Translations under genes and position numbers: made by a program
The notes under the pieces: generated by a model
The model's input: the letters and a program-made list of their open reading frames with translations, nothing else
Databases searched by the model: none
What the model was told of the DNA's origin: nothing
Source: Datura wrightii
Taxonomy: Eukaryota; Streptophyta; Magnoliopsida; Solanales; Solanaceae
DNA: 64,000 nt
Assembly (NCBI GenBank): GCA_035772735.1
Contig: JASDFA010000003.1
Span: 104,891,001 to 104,955,000 of the forward strand
Reading direction: 5' to 3'
Part shown: positions 44,557-55,221 of the stretch, piece after piece
Layout of the letters: every line of letters begins with the position of its first letter
Numbering within the stretch: position 1 is the stretch's first letter

Positions 44557-46846
44557 TGTCACGACCCGAACGTAGGCTCGGATCATAACACAGGACAAGC
44601 AACCCCGAGAGGTCCCAAGTCGACCCATGGCATAAGCATCCATTTAACTTCATATCACTTAAGGCGGAATACTAAACATACTATATAGCGGAAAAATAAA
44701 CATAACATAATATAGCATGATAAGCATAAACTACTAGACATACATATCAACTGAGTACTACAAACGGTCTTAAAGCCTCTATCAGATCAGATGGGTTGAT
44801 GGGAAAACATCCCCAACTAACGCGGAAAAAATTTAAAAAAAAATTGAACATCAATGTCTAGACATATGGCCCTTGGAACATGAGGATTCACCAAAAGGCT
44901 GATAGTTTACTCTGAGATGGACTAATGATGGAAATGAGCTTGAGAGCCGAGTCCTGTATCATAAAATGATACAACATAGAAAGTATGCGGTCAGTACGTG
45001 GAATGTACCGAGTATGCAAGGTAAGTAAAATGGATATTTAAAATATATAAAACTCATAAATGATCAAAAGAGTAGGACAACATGCTCATAACATAAATAT
45101 CGTAACATAGGGCTTAAGGTTTTCAAAACATTCGTAATGCAATTGTTATCATAATTATAAGAGAAAAACTTCTTAGCATGACTTGAGCCACTATACATAA
45201 TCATAAACATGCATAAATCATGAGGAAGTGGTAGATTCTCTTAACCGACATACCCTATATGAGCACACATGGAGCCCGACTACTAACCCTAGTTGGGAGG
45301 GTGTCCATACCTTGCAATGGTTAGAACCATGAAAGGCGTGATCACACATGAGAAGGGTCATTTGGTCCAGGGGACAGTCACAAGGGAGGTTCCCAAAATA
45401 TCCTATGGTGGCATGTAGTTGTGAGATCTGGGGCAAAAGTTAGGCCCCGAACCTACTCGGTGTTAAATACTACTCCCAAAACATATATATTGCTAATAGT
45501 ATAATATGCATGAGATTCATGGGCTAGTTAAATCATGATAATCATAAACATACTTGTAAATACGTGAACTAACCATGAAATATGACCAGTGAGTCGGCTA
45601 TAACCATAAATCGTAATCATAAGGTTCATGCATACTTGTAGATCATACATATACTTTGAAAATCATCAAATCATAATGGGTATTTGAATAAATCCATATC
45701 TCAAATCATAAATCATGATGGGTTTGTAAATATCAACAATTGAAGTAAAGATCATAACTCGATTCATCATGGATAGTACATAATTAGGCTAAAATTAGTA
45801 GAAATCGAAATAGATAATTTTATAATCAAAATAGTTGTAGAATCTGATGAAAATTCATGAAACATGATGTAAACCTCAAAATATGATAACCCATTAGTAA
45901 ATTATTAGAATTCCACAAAATTCAAGTTAAAACCCCATAAGATTTTTTATCAAATTTCATGAATTAATAGAGATTGGGCATGGGTGTAAATGAAAACAGC
46001 CATACATAACTCGACATACCTGGGAAAGATCAAATTTTAACACTAATTTGAAAGCCGAAGGGAAAATTGTTGAAGAAGAGCTTGAGAACAAGCTTGATTA
46101 CTATTAAATCTTCCTAAATTTGCATGCATGAGAATGAATTGGTTGGGAGGGCTTAACCTATCTTAACATACTTAGAAAATAACATAAAACGACGTAGTTT
46201 AGGGCCTTATAGAGTAGGAAAGACAGAAATACCCTTAATGAAATACCTTGAAAAATCTACACTGGACGATCCAACGGATGTACCAACGAGTTGTTGGAGG
46301 ATACCACGACTCGTGGTACGATCCGTCACCAGCACTACCTAGTCCCTGATCTCGGATTCAACCCATGACTCTATAGAACAAGTTTTCCTTCCATCTAATA
46401 GGTCAATGGTTTAATCATCATTTACCTCCTGAAGATCCTGAACTTCTCCTCACAATGAGCCTTACCACAACTCGTTGTTTCCTCCAACGGGTCGTGGTTT
46501 CCTTCCATTAGGTCCACTGGAAATTTTGACAACCCTAGAAACTACTCATAACCTTGACTCGTTATATCCCATGATGGGTCGTGGGATGACCAGTCACATC
46601 CCCTAATGCCAAAGTTCAGTACCCACCATGGTTACAAATAACGACTCATTGTTCCTAGCAATGAATCATTACATCACTCTTTATTTCCATTGTCACCAGG
46701 CCTTCACTTCCCATGAATTGATCTAATGGGTCATTGGTTGGATCAACAATCCATTGGGACGTCCGTCCTGCAACATTTTTCCCAGTTTTTAGTCAACTTC
46801 CATTTTTGATCCTGTGTCTAATCTTACGTAGTTTCGAGGTATTACA
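44557..46846 (-). mobile_element. E11: solo LTR of a Tekay-type element in E10
   Basis: 2.29 kb, starting TGTCACGACCCG and ending GAGGTATTACA on the plus strand. Flanks are GATCT (44552-44556) and GATCC (46847-46851), a duplication with one change. No internal region is present. The U3 part (46250-46790) has the cleanest palindrome of the class, TACCACGACTCGTGGTA at 46302-46318. It is closest by eye to the E1 LTR and to the E12 LTR fragment. Confidence 0.87.
46302..46318. promoter_or_regulatory. Perfect palindrome in the U3 of solo LTR E11
   Basis: Eight-base arms TACCACGA/TCGTGGTA around one C. It is one of about ten related ACGA/TCGT or AACG/CGTT inverted motifs in this 0.5-kb block. Function is unknown; U3 is where LTR enhancers lie. 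Confidence 0.5.
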
Positions 46847-46917
46847 GATCCTTGAAGAATGAATGTGAAATAAGTAATACATCATGCCACGGCGTTAACT
46901 AAGGTACTTCTTGGGAC
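46847..46917 (+). pseudogene. E10 remnant after solo LTR E11
   Basis: About 70 bases continuing the E10 gag-pol sequence past protease (GATCCTTGAAGAATGAATG...). No domain is recognisable. It ends where E12 LTR sequence begins. Confidence 0.5.
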
Positions 46918-47365
46918 GAGTCGTCTTTCCATCTAACGACTTGTTGGTTCGATCGTCATTTGCCTCGTGAAGATCCTAAACTTCTCCTCACAACAAGCCT
47001 CACCACGACTCATTGTTTCCTCCAATGGGTCGAGGTTTCCTTCTATTAGGTCAACTGGAAATTTTGACAACCCTAGCAATGACTCATGACTACGACTCGT
47101 TATATCCCACGAAGGGTCATGGATGACCCGTCACATCCCTTAATGCCAAAGTCCAGTACCCACCACGGTTACAAACAACAACTCATTACATCACCCATTA
47201 TTTCCACTATCACCAGGCCTTCACTTCCCACGACTGGATCCAGTGGGACGTTGGTTGGACAAATGATCCATTGGGACGTCCATCCTGCAACCTTTTTTCA
47301 TGTTTTCAGTCAACTTCAATTTTTTATCTCGAGTCTAATCTTAGGTACTTTCAGGGTATTACAAT
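46918..47365 (-). repeat. E12 3' LTR, truncated to its U3 end
   Basis: Parallels 46375-46846 of solo LTR E11 block for block (CTCCTCACAA, GACTCGTTATATCCCA, GTCCAGTACCCACCA) and ends TCAGGGTATTACA. The other 1.8 kb of LTR is missing. It contains further decayed palindromic motifs. Confidence 0.85.
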
Positions 47366-47381
47366 ATCTCCCCCTTGGGAG
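47366..47381 (-). other. E12 polypurine tract
   Basis: The plus strand ATATCTCCCCCTTGGG reads CCCAAGGGGGAGATAT on the element strand, directly before TGTAATACCC. Confidence 0.85.
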
Positions 47382-47647
47382 CATTCATCCTCGAATGTTA
47401 GAAACAAGCAGAAAAACAAAGACATGCAATCATTAAACCCAAATACTGATCATTTACATAGAAAACTAACAGAATGACTATCCCCAAATCAAACCACATA
47501 GCTTATCTGATTTCATGATTCGCATACACATCCATATACATAAAAGAAACTTAAAAACATGAACTGAACAAGAAAACTAAATAGAGTTTTAGGGAAAAAC
47601 TGATACCTCAAGTTGGAACTGAGCCAGTAGAGAGTAAATATATGTAT
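47382..47647 (-). other. E12 3' untranslated region
   Basis: Non-coding, with the conserved CATTCATCCTCGAATG block next to the polypurine tract. The last 50 bases before E13 still encode the end of the chromodomain reading (RYIYLLSTGSVPT, stop). Confidence 0.65.
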
Positions 47648-47894
47648 CTATTTGATCTTGGGCAGATTTATTGCCCAAGTGATACTCAAAAGTACCATTT
47701 TCGCCTTGTTTATCTAGCAATGTGTATACATTTTCATGTAATTGGTAATAAAATGTGAATTTATACTAACCAACATGATTAACAATGTTTTGCAGGTAAA
47801 ATGTGATTTCGAGAAGCTAAAAGGCATGTTGGACGATATCGGAGTTGGACTTGGATGCGAGCAAGGAAAAGGCAGTGGACAACATGATTTAAAG

Positions 47895-48135
47895 GGGCTC
47901 TGCGATGGAGCCGTGTCACGCTGCCATCGCGGAGGCATTCTGCCTGGAGGGTGAAAATTCACCAAATTTCCAGTGAAGGTCCGCGTTTGCTCCGTGGCAC
48001 GGAGCCAGTGCTCCGTGATGCATGTCGTGCCACGTTGAGCTTGAATTCCCGGAGCCCCAGTTCCAGTGAGGGTCCGCGTTCAGGACGTGTCACGGAGGCA
48101 GTGCTCCGCAATGCACTCCGTGACACGTTGCTCAT
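47895..48135 (+). repeat. GC-rich hairpin modules of the E13 5' LTR
   Basis: A larger stem (CTCTGCGATGG / CCATCGCGGAG, perfect in the 3' LTR as 59191-59201 with 59217-59227) encloses a small CGTG-t-CACG palindrome. Two tandem modules with CCGTGNCACGG cores follow. Related modules recur at 54870-55030 inside the element. Confidence 0.8.
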
Positions 48136-48159
48136 TATTCCGAGAAAAATTCCCACTAG

Positions 48160-48167
48160 TATAAATA
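48160..48167 (+). promoter_or_regulatory. TATA box of the E13 5' LTR
   Basis: TATAAATA about 25 bases after the last hairpin module, conserved in the 3' LTR (59453-59460) and matching the TATA box of solo LTR E5. Confidence 0.75.
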
Positions 48168-49073
48168 GAACACTTAAGTTCATTTTTCATAATTCAGACT
48201 TGGTGGAGTAAGGACGTGGGTTACAGGCAGTTGAGGGACGAAAAGTTCATGGTTTTTTCTCTCTTTCTTTATTCTCTAATTCAATTGTTTGTATGATTAA
48301 CACTCATTTTATGATGATTAATCCACAAATGAGTGGCTAATTCCCTTCCTTGCTGAGGTTATGAACACTTGTGATGAATTTTGATTATTGATTATTTGGT
48401 TTTTCATCTTTTTCTTCCATGTTGTTCTATTAGTTCTTGTTCTTACTGCATTGGTGTGGGCCTACATTAATGTTCATCTAAAAAGTCCGATTTCACTCGA
48501 GAGAGCACGAAATTGGAAAGTTGTGAATTAATAGGATATTGTTCTTTACTTGGTTTGGGAAAATTGAGTTTTGATGAACCTTCAGATTAAAAATATACCT
48601 GAAAGTCGTATTAGTCAATTTAGGAACTGGAATTGTATGGCTAGAACATGAATTGCATTTGATCACAGGAATGTAGATGGAGGGTTCATGATTCTTAACT
48701 GAGATTAAATACGAGAGTTTTAATCTCTTGGAAAGTGTTCTTGGCTAGCAACTGGAAGAAAAGATTAACCAATTTATGATGATAATCAGCTTCATTACGT
48801 GTTCGTTTAACCTCAGCATGCTTTTATCCATAGTCCAAATTCAAAGTAGATAATTGTTCTTAGTTTTAGTATAAAATTTATAAAACAAAATATTAACTTT
48901 TTGGTTACGTTGTTGTCAGCATATTCAGAAGTAAAATAGAGTAAACTTGAGCAAATTGCACTTAACCCAAGTCTCTGTGGGATCGATACTTGGCTTACTA
49001 AAGCCACGTACTACGACCACGTGCACTTGCGTGTCGTTTTAGATACCCATATAACACAGCCCGAACAAGTTTT

Positions 49074-49091
49074 TGGCGCCGTTGCCGGGGA
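49074..49091 (+). other. E13 primer-binding site (tRNA-Asp)
   Basis: TGGCGCCGTTGCCGGGGA, the standard complement of the 3' end of tRNA-Asp used by Athila-lineage elements, six bases after the LTR end. Confidence 0.92.
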
Positions 49092-49303
49092 CTTTGCAAT
49101 TGGTGAATTTGTTTTAAGTGTTAATTTACTGTATTTTTATTTTGTTAAGTGTTGACAACTTAGTCTTAGCCTGTATTTTGCAGACTTAATTGCTGTGAAC
49201 ACTGGAAAGAGACAAAGAGCTGGTGGAATCTTATATAGAGCCAGAACGTATATTTCACAGTAAACGGAGAGAAGCTCTACAAAGAAAGCTGCAGTTGCTC
49301 AGA

Positions 49304-50845
49304 ATGACTATTATGGAGCAACAACAGAATCCACTGGTTGTGAGGGCAGTGTTAGTGCCCGAAGAAGCAGCAGCAAGGCCGGTTCGCGAGGTGGCAATCC
49401 CACATGCCAATAATGTTACATCCAGTATCCGCAAACCAGAGCCTGGAGGGAGATTTGAACTCAAGAAAAATATGGTGCAATTGTTGCACACAAGCGGGCA
49501 ATTTACTGGTGTCCCTCATGAAGACCCACAACAGCATCTCCAAAACTTTTTGGAGATAAGTGACATTTACATACCCGCTGGAGTGTCACCTGATTATGTC
49601 CGGCTTACCTTATTTCCATTCTCCTTACTTGGAGAAGCCAAGAGGTGGTTGAAAGCTGAGCCACCAAATTCTATTTCAACGTGGGATGATCTTGCACAGA
49701 AGTTCTTGATAAGGTTTTTTCCCTCTGGTAAAACAGCAAGACTTAGAAGTCAAATTCTAAGTTTCAAACAGAGGGAGGGAGAAAATTTATATCATGCCTG
49801 GGAGAGATTTAAATCCATGTTGCGGGACTGTCCTCATCATCATCAGTCCAATGAGGTGTTGGTGCACATATTTATTGAGGGTTTGGAACCCCACACCAAA
49901 ATATTGCTAGATTCAACAGCTGGAGGGCAAGCGCTGGAAAAGACTTATGAGGAGCTGTATACCTTGCTAAACCAGATTTCACAGGGCAATCCAGAATGGA
50001 ATGCTGATTCATCACGAGGTGGGACAAGGAAAGCAGTAGGAGTGCTGGAAGTGGATGGGTTTACAGCTATTGCTGCACAGATAGTTGCCTTGAAAAATCA
50101 ATTGAACAACCACTTCAGCAACATGACTTTGAACCAGCCTTCAGCTCCAGTTAATGCAGTCCAGCAGATGTGGTGTGAAGTGTGTGGAAGCAGTGAGCAC
50201 TCAGCTGAGTGCTGTGGAGCCAATCCTGACTCGGTAAACTTTGTGGGTAATGCACAAAGAAATCACCAGCAGTATGGTAGTATCTACAATTCAAATTGGA
50301 GGAATCATCCTAATTTCTCATGGGGTAGCAACAACCATCAAGGCCAAAGTTCGGGTCAGGGTGTGCAAAGGAACCAAGGAGGGCAACAGAACTACCAATC
50401 TCAATTCAGAAATAACAATGCACCTCCTCCACCACCATCACCCAACATTGAGGAGATGTTCAAGACCATGATAGCTAACCAAGCTCAATTGTAGGCTGAC
50501 TATGTGAAATTGGCAGCCGAAGTGAAAAACAATCAGTTAGCTACCAAGGCTCTTGAGTATCAATTTGGGCAATTTGCTAGTGCTCAAAATACAAGGCCTA
50601 GAGGAGGACTACCAAGCGACACAGATTCGAATCCCAAGTAGGTAAATGCAGTGACCACAAGGAGTGGTTTGCAGCTGAAGGAGGTGGAACCAGAAAGACC
50701 ACCTCAACATTCGGGAGCAGCAGAAGTTGAGGGGGAGCAAAGTTCGGAAAGAGGGAAGACCAAAGAAGCTGAATCAGAAAGACCTCCACCCCCGTTCCCT
50801 CAATGACTCAATAAACACAAAGAGGAGGCATGTTTCAAGAAATTC
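49304..50845 (+). pseudogene. E13 gag, one frame with three premature stops
   Basis: Athila capsid/nucleocapsid precursor. The first ATG in frame is 49304 (MTIMEQQQNP); the frame is open further upstream to at least 49223 but without an ATG. The capsid domain spans about residues 75-205, with VRLTLFPFSLLGEAKRWL, FLIRFFPSGKTARLRSQILS and EGENLYHAWERFKSMLRDCP. A canonical CX2CX4HX4C knuckle lies at 50174-50215 (CEVCGSSEHSAECC), followed by an Asn/Gln-rich tail. Stops are TAG 50492-50494 and TAG 50639-50641 (both in CAG context) and TGA 50804-50806 (CGA context). No frameshift is present; the frame continues into protease. Confidence 0.92.
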
Positions 50846-51560
50846 ATGGAGGTGCTTAAACAGGTACATGTTAATTTACCTCTTGTTGATGTCTTGCAGG
50901 GAGTGCCTAAATATGCCAAGTACAGAAAGGACATCGTGGCCAACAAAAGTCGGTTGACTGAGTATGCTACGGTGGCTTTAACGGAGGAGTGCACTTCCCG
51001 GATCCAAATTAGACTGCCGACAAAGCTAAAAGACCCTGGAAGTTTTACTATCCAGCTTACTATTGGGCAGAGCATCCGAGCTCGTGGATTGTGTGACTTG
51101 GGGGCCAGTATAAATTTGATGCCGTCTTTGGTATTTAGAAAGATGGGTTTAGGGAGTCCTAGACCCACAACCGTAATCTTGCAGTTGGCAGATCGATCCT
51201 TAGCTAGGCCGGATGGCATTGTTGAGGATGTTCTAGTGCAAGTTGGCTCCCTAATTTTCCCGGTAGATTTTGTCGTGCTGGATTTTGAACCAGACGCGGA
51301 AGTCCCATTTATTTTGGGACGTCCCTTCTTGGCAACCCGGAAAGCATTAATTGACGTAGCTGCGGGGCAACTCACAATGCGAGCACATGACAAAATAGAG
51401 GTATTTGATGTGTTAAAAGCCATGAAGCTGCCAGCTATAAATGAGGAGCTTTCAGCAGTCAATGTGGTTGAACATGAAGAAATTCGGCAGATTGTTGAAT
51501 CTCAAGACCCATTGGAAAGAGCGTTGACACACTCCGATCATTTTTGAGATAGAGAGGCGT
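50846..51560 (+). pseudogene. E13 aspartic protease region of the gag-pol frame
   Basis: Processes the polyprotein. The open stretch reads LPLVDVLQGVPKYAKYRKDI, DPGSFTIQLTIG, GLCDLGASINLMPSLVFRKM, IVEDVLVQVGSLIFPVDFVV, VPFILGRPFLATRKALIDVA. The CDLGAS active-site Asp is at 51095-51097 and the LGRPFL flap block is intact. The stretch ends in TGA at 51545-51547 (CGA context), beyond which the same frame enters RT. It is a full-length domain for the lineage and is not started by its own ATG. Confidence 0.92.
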
Positions 51561-52830
51561 GTGGAATGGTCCAATTGTTGAATGGAGCACAGAATCATCC
51601 GAGGAGACAGGAGTTTCAATCATTGATGAGATCTCTAGAGCCTTTGCCGAAACCATCAGTTGAGGAGGCGCCGAAGCTGGAGTTGAAAGAATTTCCTCCC
51701 CATTTAAAATATATCTTTTTGGGGGAGGGTGAGACGTTACCAGTTATCATCTCTGCAGACTTGATGGAGGCACAGGAGAAGGCAGCATTGGGTGTCCTCA
51801 AAAAGAGGAAGAAAGCAATGGGTTGGCAAATGTCAGACATTCAGGGTATCAATCCAGCTTTCTGTACACACATATTCATGGAGACAGGAGCCAAACCAAC
51901 CGTTCAGCCGCAACAGAGACTTAATCCAGCAATGAAGGATGTGGTGAGGAAAGAAATAATCAAGTGGCTTGATGCAGGTGTGGTCTACCCAATTTCAGAC
52001 AGTGAATGGGTCAGCCCCGTTCAATGTGTTCCAAAGAAAGGGGGGATGACTGTAGTCACCAACAAGAAAAATGAGTTGATCCCTACCCGAACCTTCACAG
52101 GCTGGCGGATTTTCATGGACTACAGAAAGCTAAATGAAGCCGCGAGGAAAGATCATTACCCCATCCCTTTTATTGATCAAATACTGGATAGGTTGGTGGG
52201 ACAGGAATATTATTGCATCCTTTATGGGTACTCTGGTTATAACCAAATAGCCATAGCTCCGGAGGATCAAGAGAAGACTACTTTTACCTGTCCTTATGGG
52301 ACATATGCTTTCAGGTGAATGCCTTTTGGGTTATGCAATGCACCGACCACATTTTAGAGATGCATGATGGCTATTTTCCATGACATGGTGGAGGATTTTG
52401 TTGAGGTATTTATGGATGATTTTTCTGTTTTCGGTAATTCATTTGCTACTTGTTTGCAGAATCTTGACAGGGTGCTGTATCGTTGTGAGGAATCCAACCT
52501 TGTATTAAACTGGGAGAAATGCCACTTCTTGGTGAAGGAGGGTATTGTCCTTGGCCACAATGTATCTCAAAAGGGGTTGGAAGTTGATCGTGCTAAGATC
52601 GAGGTTATTGAAAAGTTGCCACCACCAGTGTCAGTGAAAGGTGTGTGCAGTTTTCTTGGGCATGCAAGATTCTATAGACGATTCATCAAAAACTTTTCCA
52701 AAATCTCTAGACCACTATGCAGATTGCTGGAAAAAGAGGTGAAGTTTAAGTTGAATGATGAGTGTGTTAAGGCATTTGAAGAGCTGAAGCAGAAATTGAT
52801 AGAAGCACCTATCCTCACTTCTCCGGATTG
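51561..52830 (+). pseudogene. E13 reverse transcriptase region of the gag-pol frame
   Basis: Copies RNA to DNA. The readable order is FPPHLKYIFLGEGETLPVII, INPAFCTHIFME, MKDVVRKEIIKWLDAGVVYP, SEWVSPVQCVPKKGGMTVV, FMDYRKLNEAARKDHYPIPF and LYGYSGYNQIAIAPEDQEKT. A TGA (52316-52318), MPFGLCNAPTTF and a TAG (52355-52357) come next. The palm motif FMDDFSVFG has both catalytic Asp codons (52415-52420), and the connection reads FLGHARFYRRFIKNFS. The normal LDGYSGYNQI Asp is Tyr (LYGYSGYNQ), a further lesion in catalytic motif A. The frame is unchanged throughout. Confidence 0.92.
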
Positions 52831-53460
52831 GGAACAACCATTTGAGCTGATGTGTGATGCCAGTGATGTGGCTGTGGGAGCTGTATTGGGGAAAAGAAAA
52901 AATAGAATCTTTCATTCTATCCATTATGCAAGCAAAACTCTGACTACAGCCCAAAGCAACTACACAGTCACAGAGAAGGAAATGCTAGCCTTGGTGTTTG
53001 CATTTGACAAATTCAGGTCCTATTTGGTGGGTACGAAAGTGGTGGTGTACACAGACCATGTAGCAATTCGGTACCTATTCAACAAGAAGGATGCTAAGTT
53101 GAGGTTGATCAGATGGATCTTGTTGTTGCAGGAGTTCGATCTCGAGATCAAAGACCGAAAGGGGAGCGAGAATCAGGTAGCAGATCACCTATCACGATTG
53201 GAAAGTCGGTCGCATGTGATGGAAAGTGATAACGTAAATGAAGAGTTCCCAGATGAGCAACTCTTGGCAGTGGGGGAAGCCGAAGTTCCATGGTATGCAG
53301 ACATAGTCAACTTGCTAGTGAGCGGAGTCTACCCACCTGAGGCAACAGACCAGCAAAGAAGGAAATTGAGGCATGATAGCTGGCACTATGTTTGGGATGA
53401 ACCATATTTATTCAAACAAGGACCAGATCAGGTAATGAGAAGATGCATCCCATAGAGTCA
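52831..53460 (+). pseudogene. E13 RNase H region of the gag-pol frame
   Basis: Degrades RNA in the hybrid. Reads FELMCDASDVAVGAVLGKRK, IHYASKTLTTAQSNYTVTEK, EMLALVFAFDKFRSYLVG, VVVYTDHVAIRYLFNKKDAK, ENQVADHLSRLES. The Asp of CDAS, Glu of TEKE, Asp of YTDH and Asp of ADHLSR, the four acidic positions of the family, are all present. The stretch stays open from the RT stop to TAG 53453-53455. An acidic linker (NVNEEFPDEQLLAV) leads to integrase. Confidence 0.92.
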
Positions 53461-54574
53461 GATTGTAGAGGTGTTGAGGGGCTGCCATTCTTCATTGTAT
53501 GGAGGTAATCACGGAGGCGAGAGAACAGCGCACAAGGTTCTACAGTCAGGTTTCTTTTGGCCAACATTGTTCAGAGACTCTATGGCGTATGTCAAAATGT
53601 GTGATAGATGTCAGCGTACAGGATCAATTGGCAGAAGACAAGAGATGCCGCTGCAGAATATACTGGAAGTTTAGCCCTTTGATGTATGGGGCATTGATTT
53701 CATGAGTCCATTCCCACCATCATTTGGTAATCGTTACATCTTGGTGGCTGTAGATTATGTATCAAAATGGGTGGAAGCAATAGCTTGCACCAGGAATGAC
53801 AACAAGGTAGTAACGAAGCTTGTGAAAAAACACATCCTCATAAGGTTCGAGACACCCCGAACCATTATCAGTGATGGAGGGGCTCATTTTGTCAATGCAA
53901 GTTTCAAGCAATTACTAGCCAAGTATGGGGTGCGCCATAAAGTGGCAACAGCGTACCACCCCCAAACTAGTGGGCAAGTAGAGGTGTCAAATAGAGAAGT
54001 GAAGCAGATTCTTCAGAAAACAGTGAATACACAACGAAATGATTGGTCAAGCTAACTTGATGATGCGTTGTGGGCTTACAAAACTGCTTACAAGACACCG
54101 ATTGGAACCTCACCATACCGACTGGTCTATGGCAAAGCATGTCATCTTCCGGTGGAATTAGAGCACCGAGCTTTCTGGGCTGTCAAGAAGCTAAATATGG
54201 ACTTAGAGATGGCGGGTAAAAAGTGACTCATGCAGCTCAGTGAACTTGACGAGTTCCGCTGGCATGCCTATGAGAGTGCCAAGTACTACAAGGAAAGAAC
54301 TAAAAGATGGCATGATAAGCATGTGGTGCATCGCATTTTCGAGCCGGGACAGAAAGTGTTGCTCTTCAATTCGAGATTGAAGTTGTTTCCAGGGAAGCTG
54401 AGGTCTAAATGGTCAGGACCATTTGAAGTGGTAAGAATGACCCGGCACGGGGCGGTAGAATTGTGGCAAGAAGATCAGAGTGCCACGTTCTTAGTAAATG
54501 GCCAAAGGTGTAAGCACTACTGGGGGGAGGACGGTGATCGAGAGAAATCATCCATCACCCTAGCGGACAATTGA
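53461..54574 (+). pseudogene. E13 integrase region of the gag-pol frame
   Basis: Inserts element DNA into chromosomes. The HHCC finger reads CHSSLYGGNHGGERTAHKVL to MCDRCQRTG. The catalytic core has Asp at 53696 (WGIDFM), Asp at 53873 (ISDGGAHF) and Glu at 53981 (GQVEVSNRE), an exact D,D-35-E spacing. The C-terminal domain includes WAYKTAYKTPIGTSPYRLVY, GKACHLPVELEHRAFWAVKK, GQKVLLFNSRLKLFPGKL and SKWSGPFEVV. In-frame stops are TAG 53672-53674, TAA 54053-54055 and TGA 54224-54226; the natural end is TGA at 54572. No chromodomain is present, as expected for Athila. Confidence 0.92.
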
Positions 54575-55220
54575 GCTTAAATGACATCGAGCTGCAACGG
54601 TAAACCAGGCGCTGCATGGGAGGCAACCCGTGAAAATTTTTTCTTTCATTGTGTAAAGTGTAAATAGATTTTTCTTTTTCTTTTTCTTGATTTATTACAA
54701 ATTTTTTCATTTTAGTTAGTATTTTTTATTTTTAGATAGGTGAAACCTATTATTCTAACCAATTTTGTTTAGTGAGATGATATTCAGGTCAAATGGAGGA
54801 AAATGTGCACGGAATCGTGAACGAAAAGTCGAGGTATGAAAAATTAATAAAATGTAGAAAACAGTGAGCTGGGGCGATAGCTCCGTGTCACGGAGGAGGA
54901 CCTCCGCGTTACCCTCCGTGACACGTTGAGGTGTAACCCGGAAATTTTAAAAATTTCCAGTATGCTGTCGCGATGGCTCCGTGTCACGGAGGCAGTGAAC
55001 CGCGATGCACTCCGTGACACGTTGCCTTGTATATTGCGACGGGTCACACCAGGTTGCCGGGTGACCCGCGTGTTTTTCTACCCTTTTTAACCCGAAACCT
55101 CCCCTTTTCCCCTCATTTTCAATTTCCTCCGCAACCAAACGTCCCAAAACCCCTCTCCCATCAACGTGCCACGGCTTAAGGCAAGAAATTACCGAGTTTT
55201 CTTCGATTATTCAACTACAA
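54575..55220 (+). promoter_or_regulatory. E13 pol-to-ORF2 spacer with two LTR-like hairpin modules
   Basis: After GGAGGCAACCCGTG and an AT-rich stretch, the block 54870-55030 repeats the LTR modules: GCTCCGTGTCACGGAGG, CTCCGTGACACGTTG, and a perfect CTCCGTG-t-CACGGAG at 54977-54991 followed by GCACTCCGTGACACGTTG. A CT-rich stretch (55080-55170) precedes a strong donor-like AAG|GTATGT at 55222. No coding sequence is seen. Confidence 0.7.
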
Positions 55221-55221
55221 G

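Larger units (their letters stand above)
40591..46917 (+). mobile_element. E10: Athila-type element, 5' part (LTR, gag, protease), containing solo LTR E11
   Basis: 5' LTR, a near-perfect tRNA-Asp primer site, gag and protease are on the plus strand. It is interrupted by E11 just after protease and resumes for 70 bases (46847-46917) before E12 LTR sequence. RT onward and the 3' LTR are not in the window. It belongs to the same family as E8/E9, judged from the LTR start, gag and protease. Confidence 0.85.
47653..49067 (+). repeat. E13 5' LTR (1.42 kb)
   Basis: Begins TGATCTTGGGCA with hairpin arms CTTGGGCA/TGCCCAAG and ends CCCGAACA. A GC-rich block at 47895-48135 holds two imperfect tandem modules of about 90 bp, each starting TTCCAGTGA-GGTCCGCGTT and ending TGACACGTTG or TGCCACGTTG. 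One contains GCTCCGTG-g-CACGGAGC. A TATA box follows at 48160. Confidence 0.95.

Noticed and set aside
49223..49303. Upstream extension of E13 gag from a GTG
   Set aside because: GTG is not a plausible start for this plant element; the first ATG in frame is 49304. An upstream ATG may have been lost, so the extension is noted but not used as the start.
50800..51462. 220-codon minus-strand ORF
   Set aside because: Shadow of the E13 protease, whose CDLGAS and LGRPFL motifs are on the plus strand.
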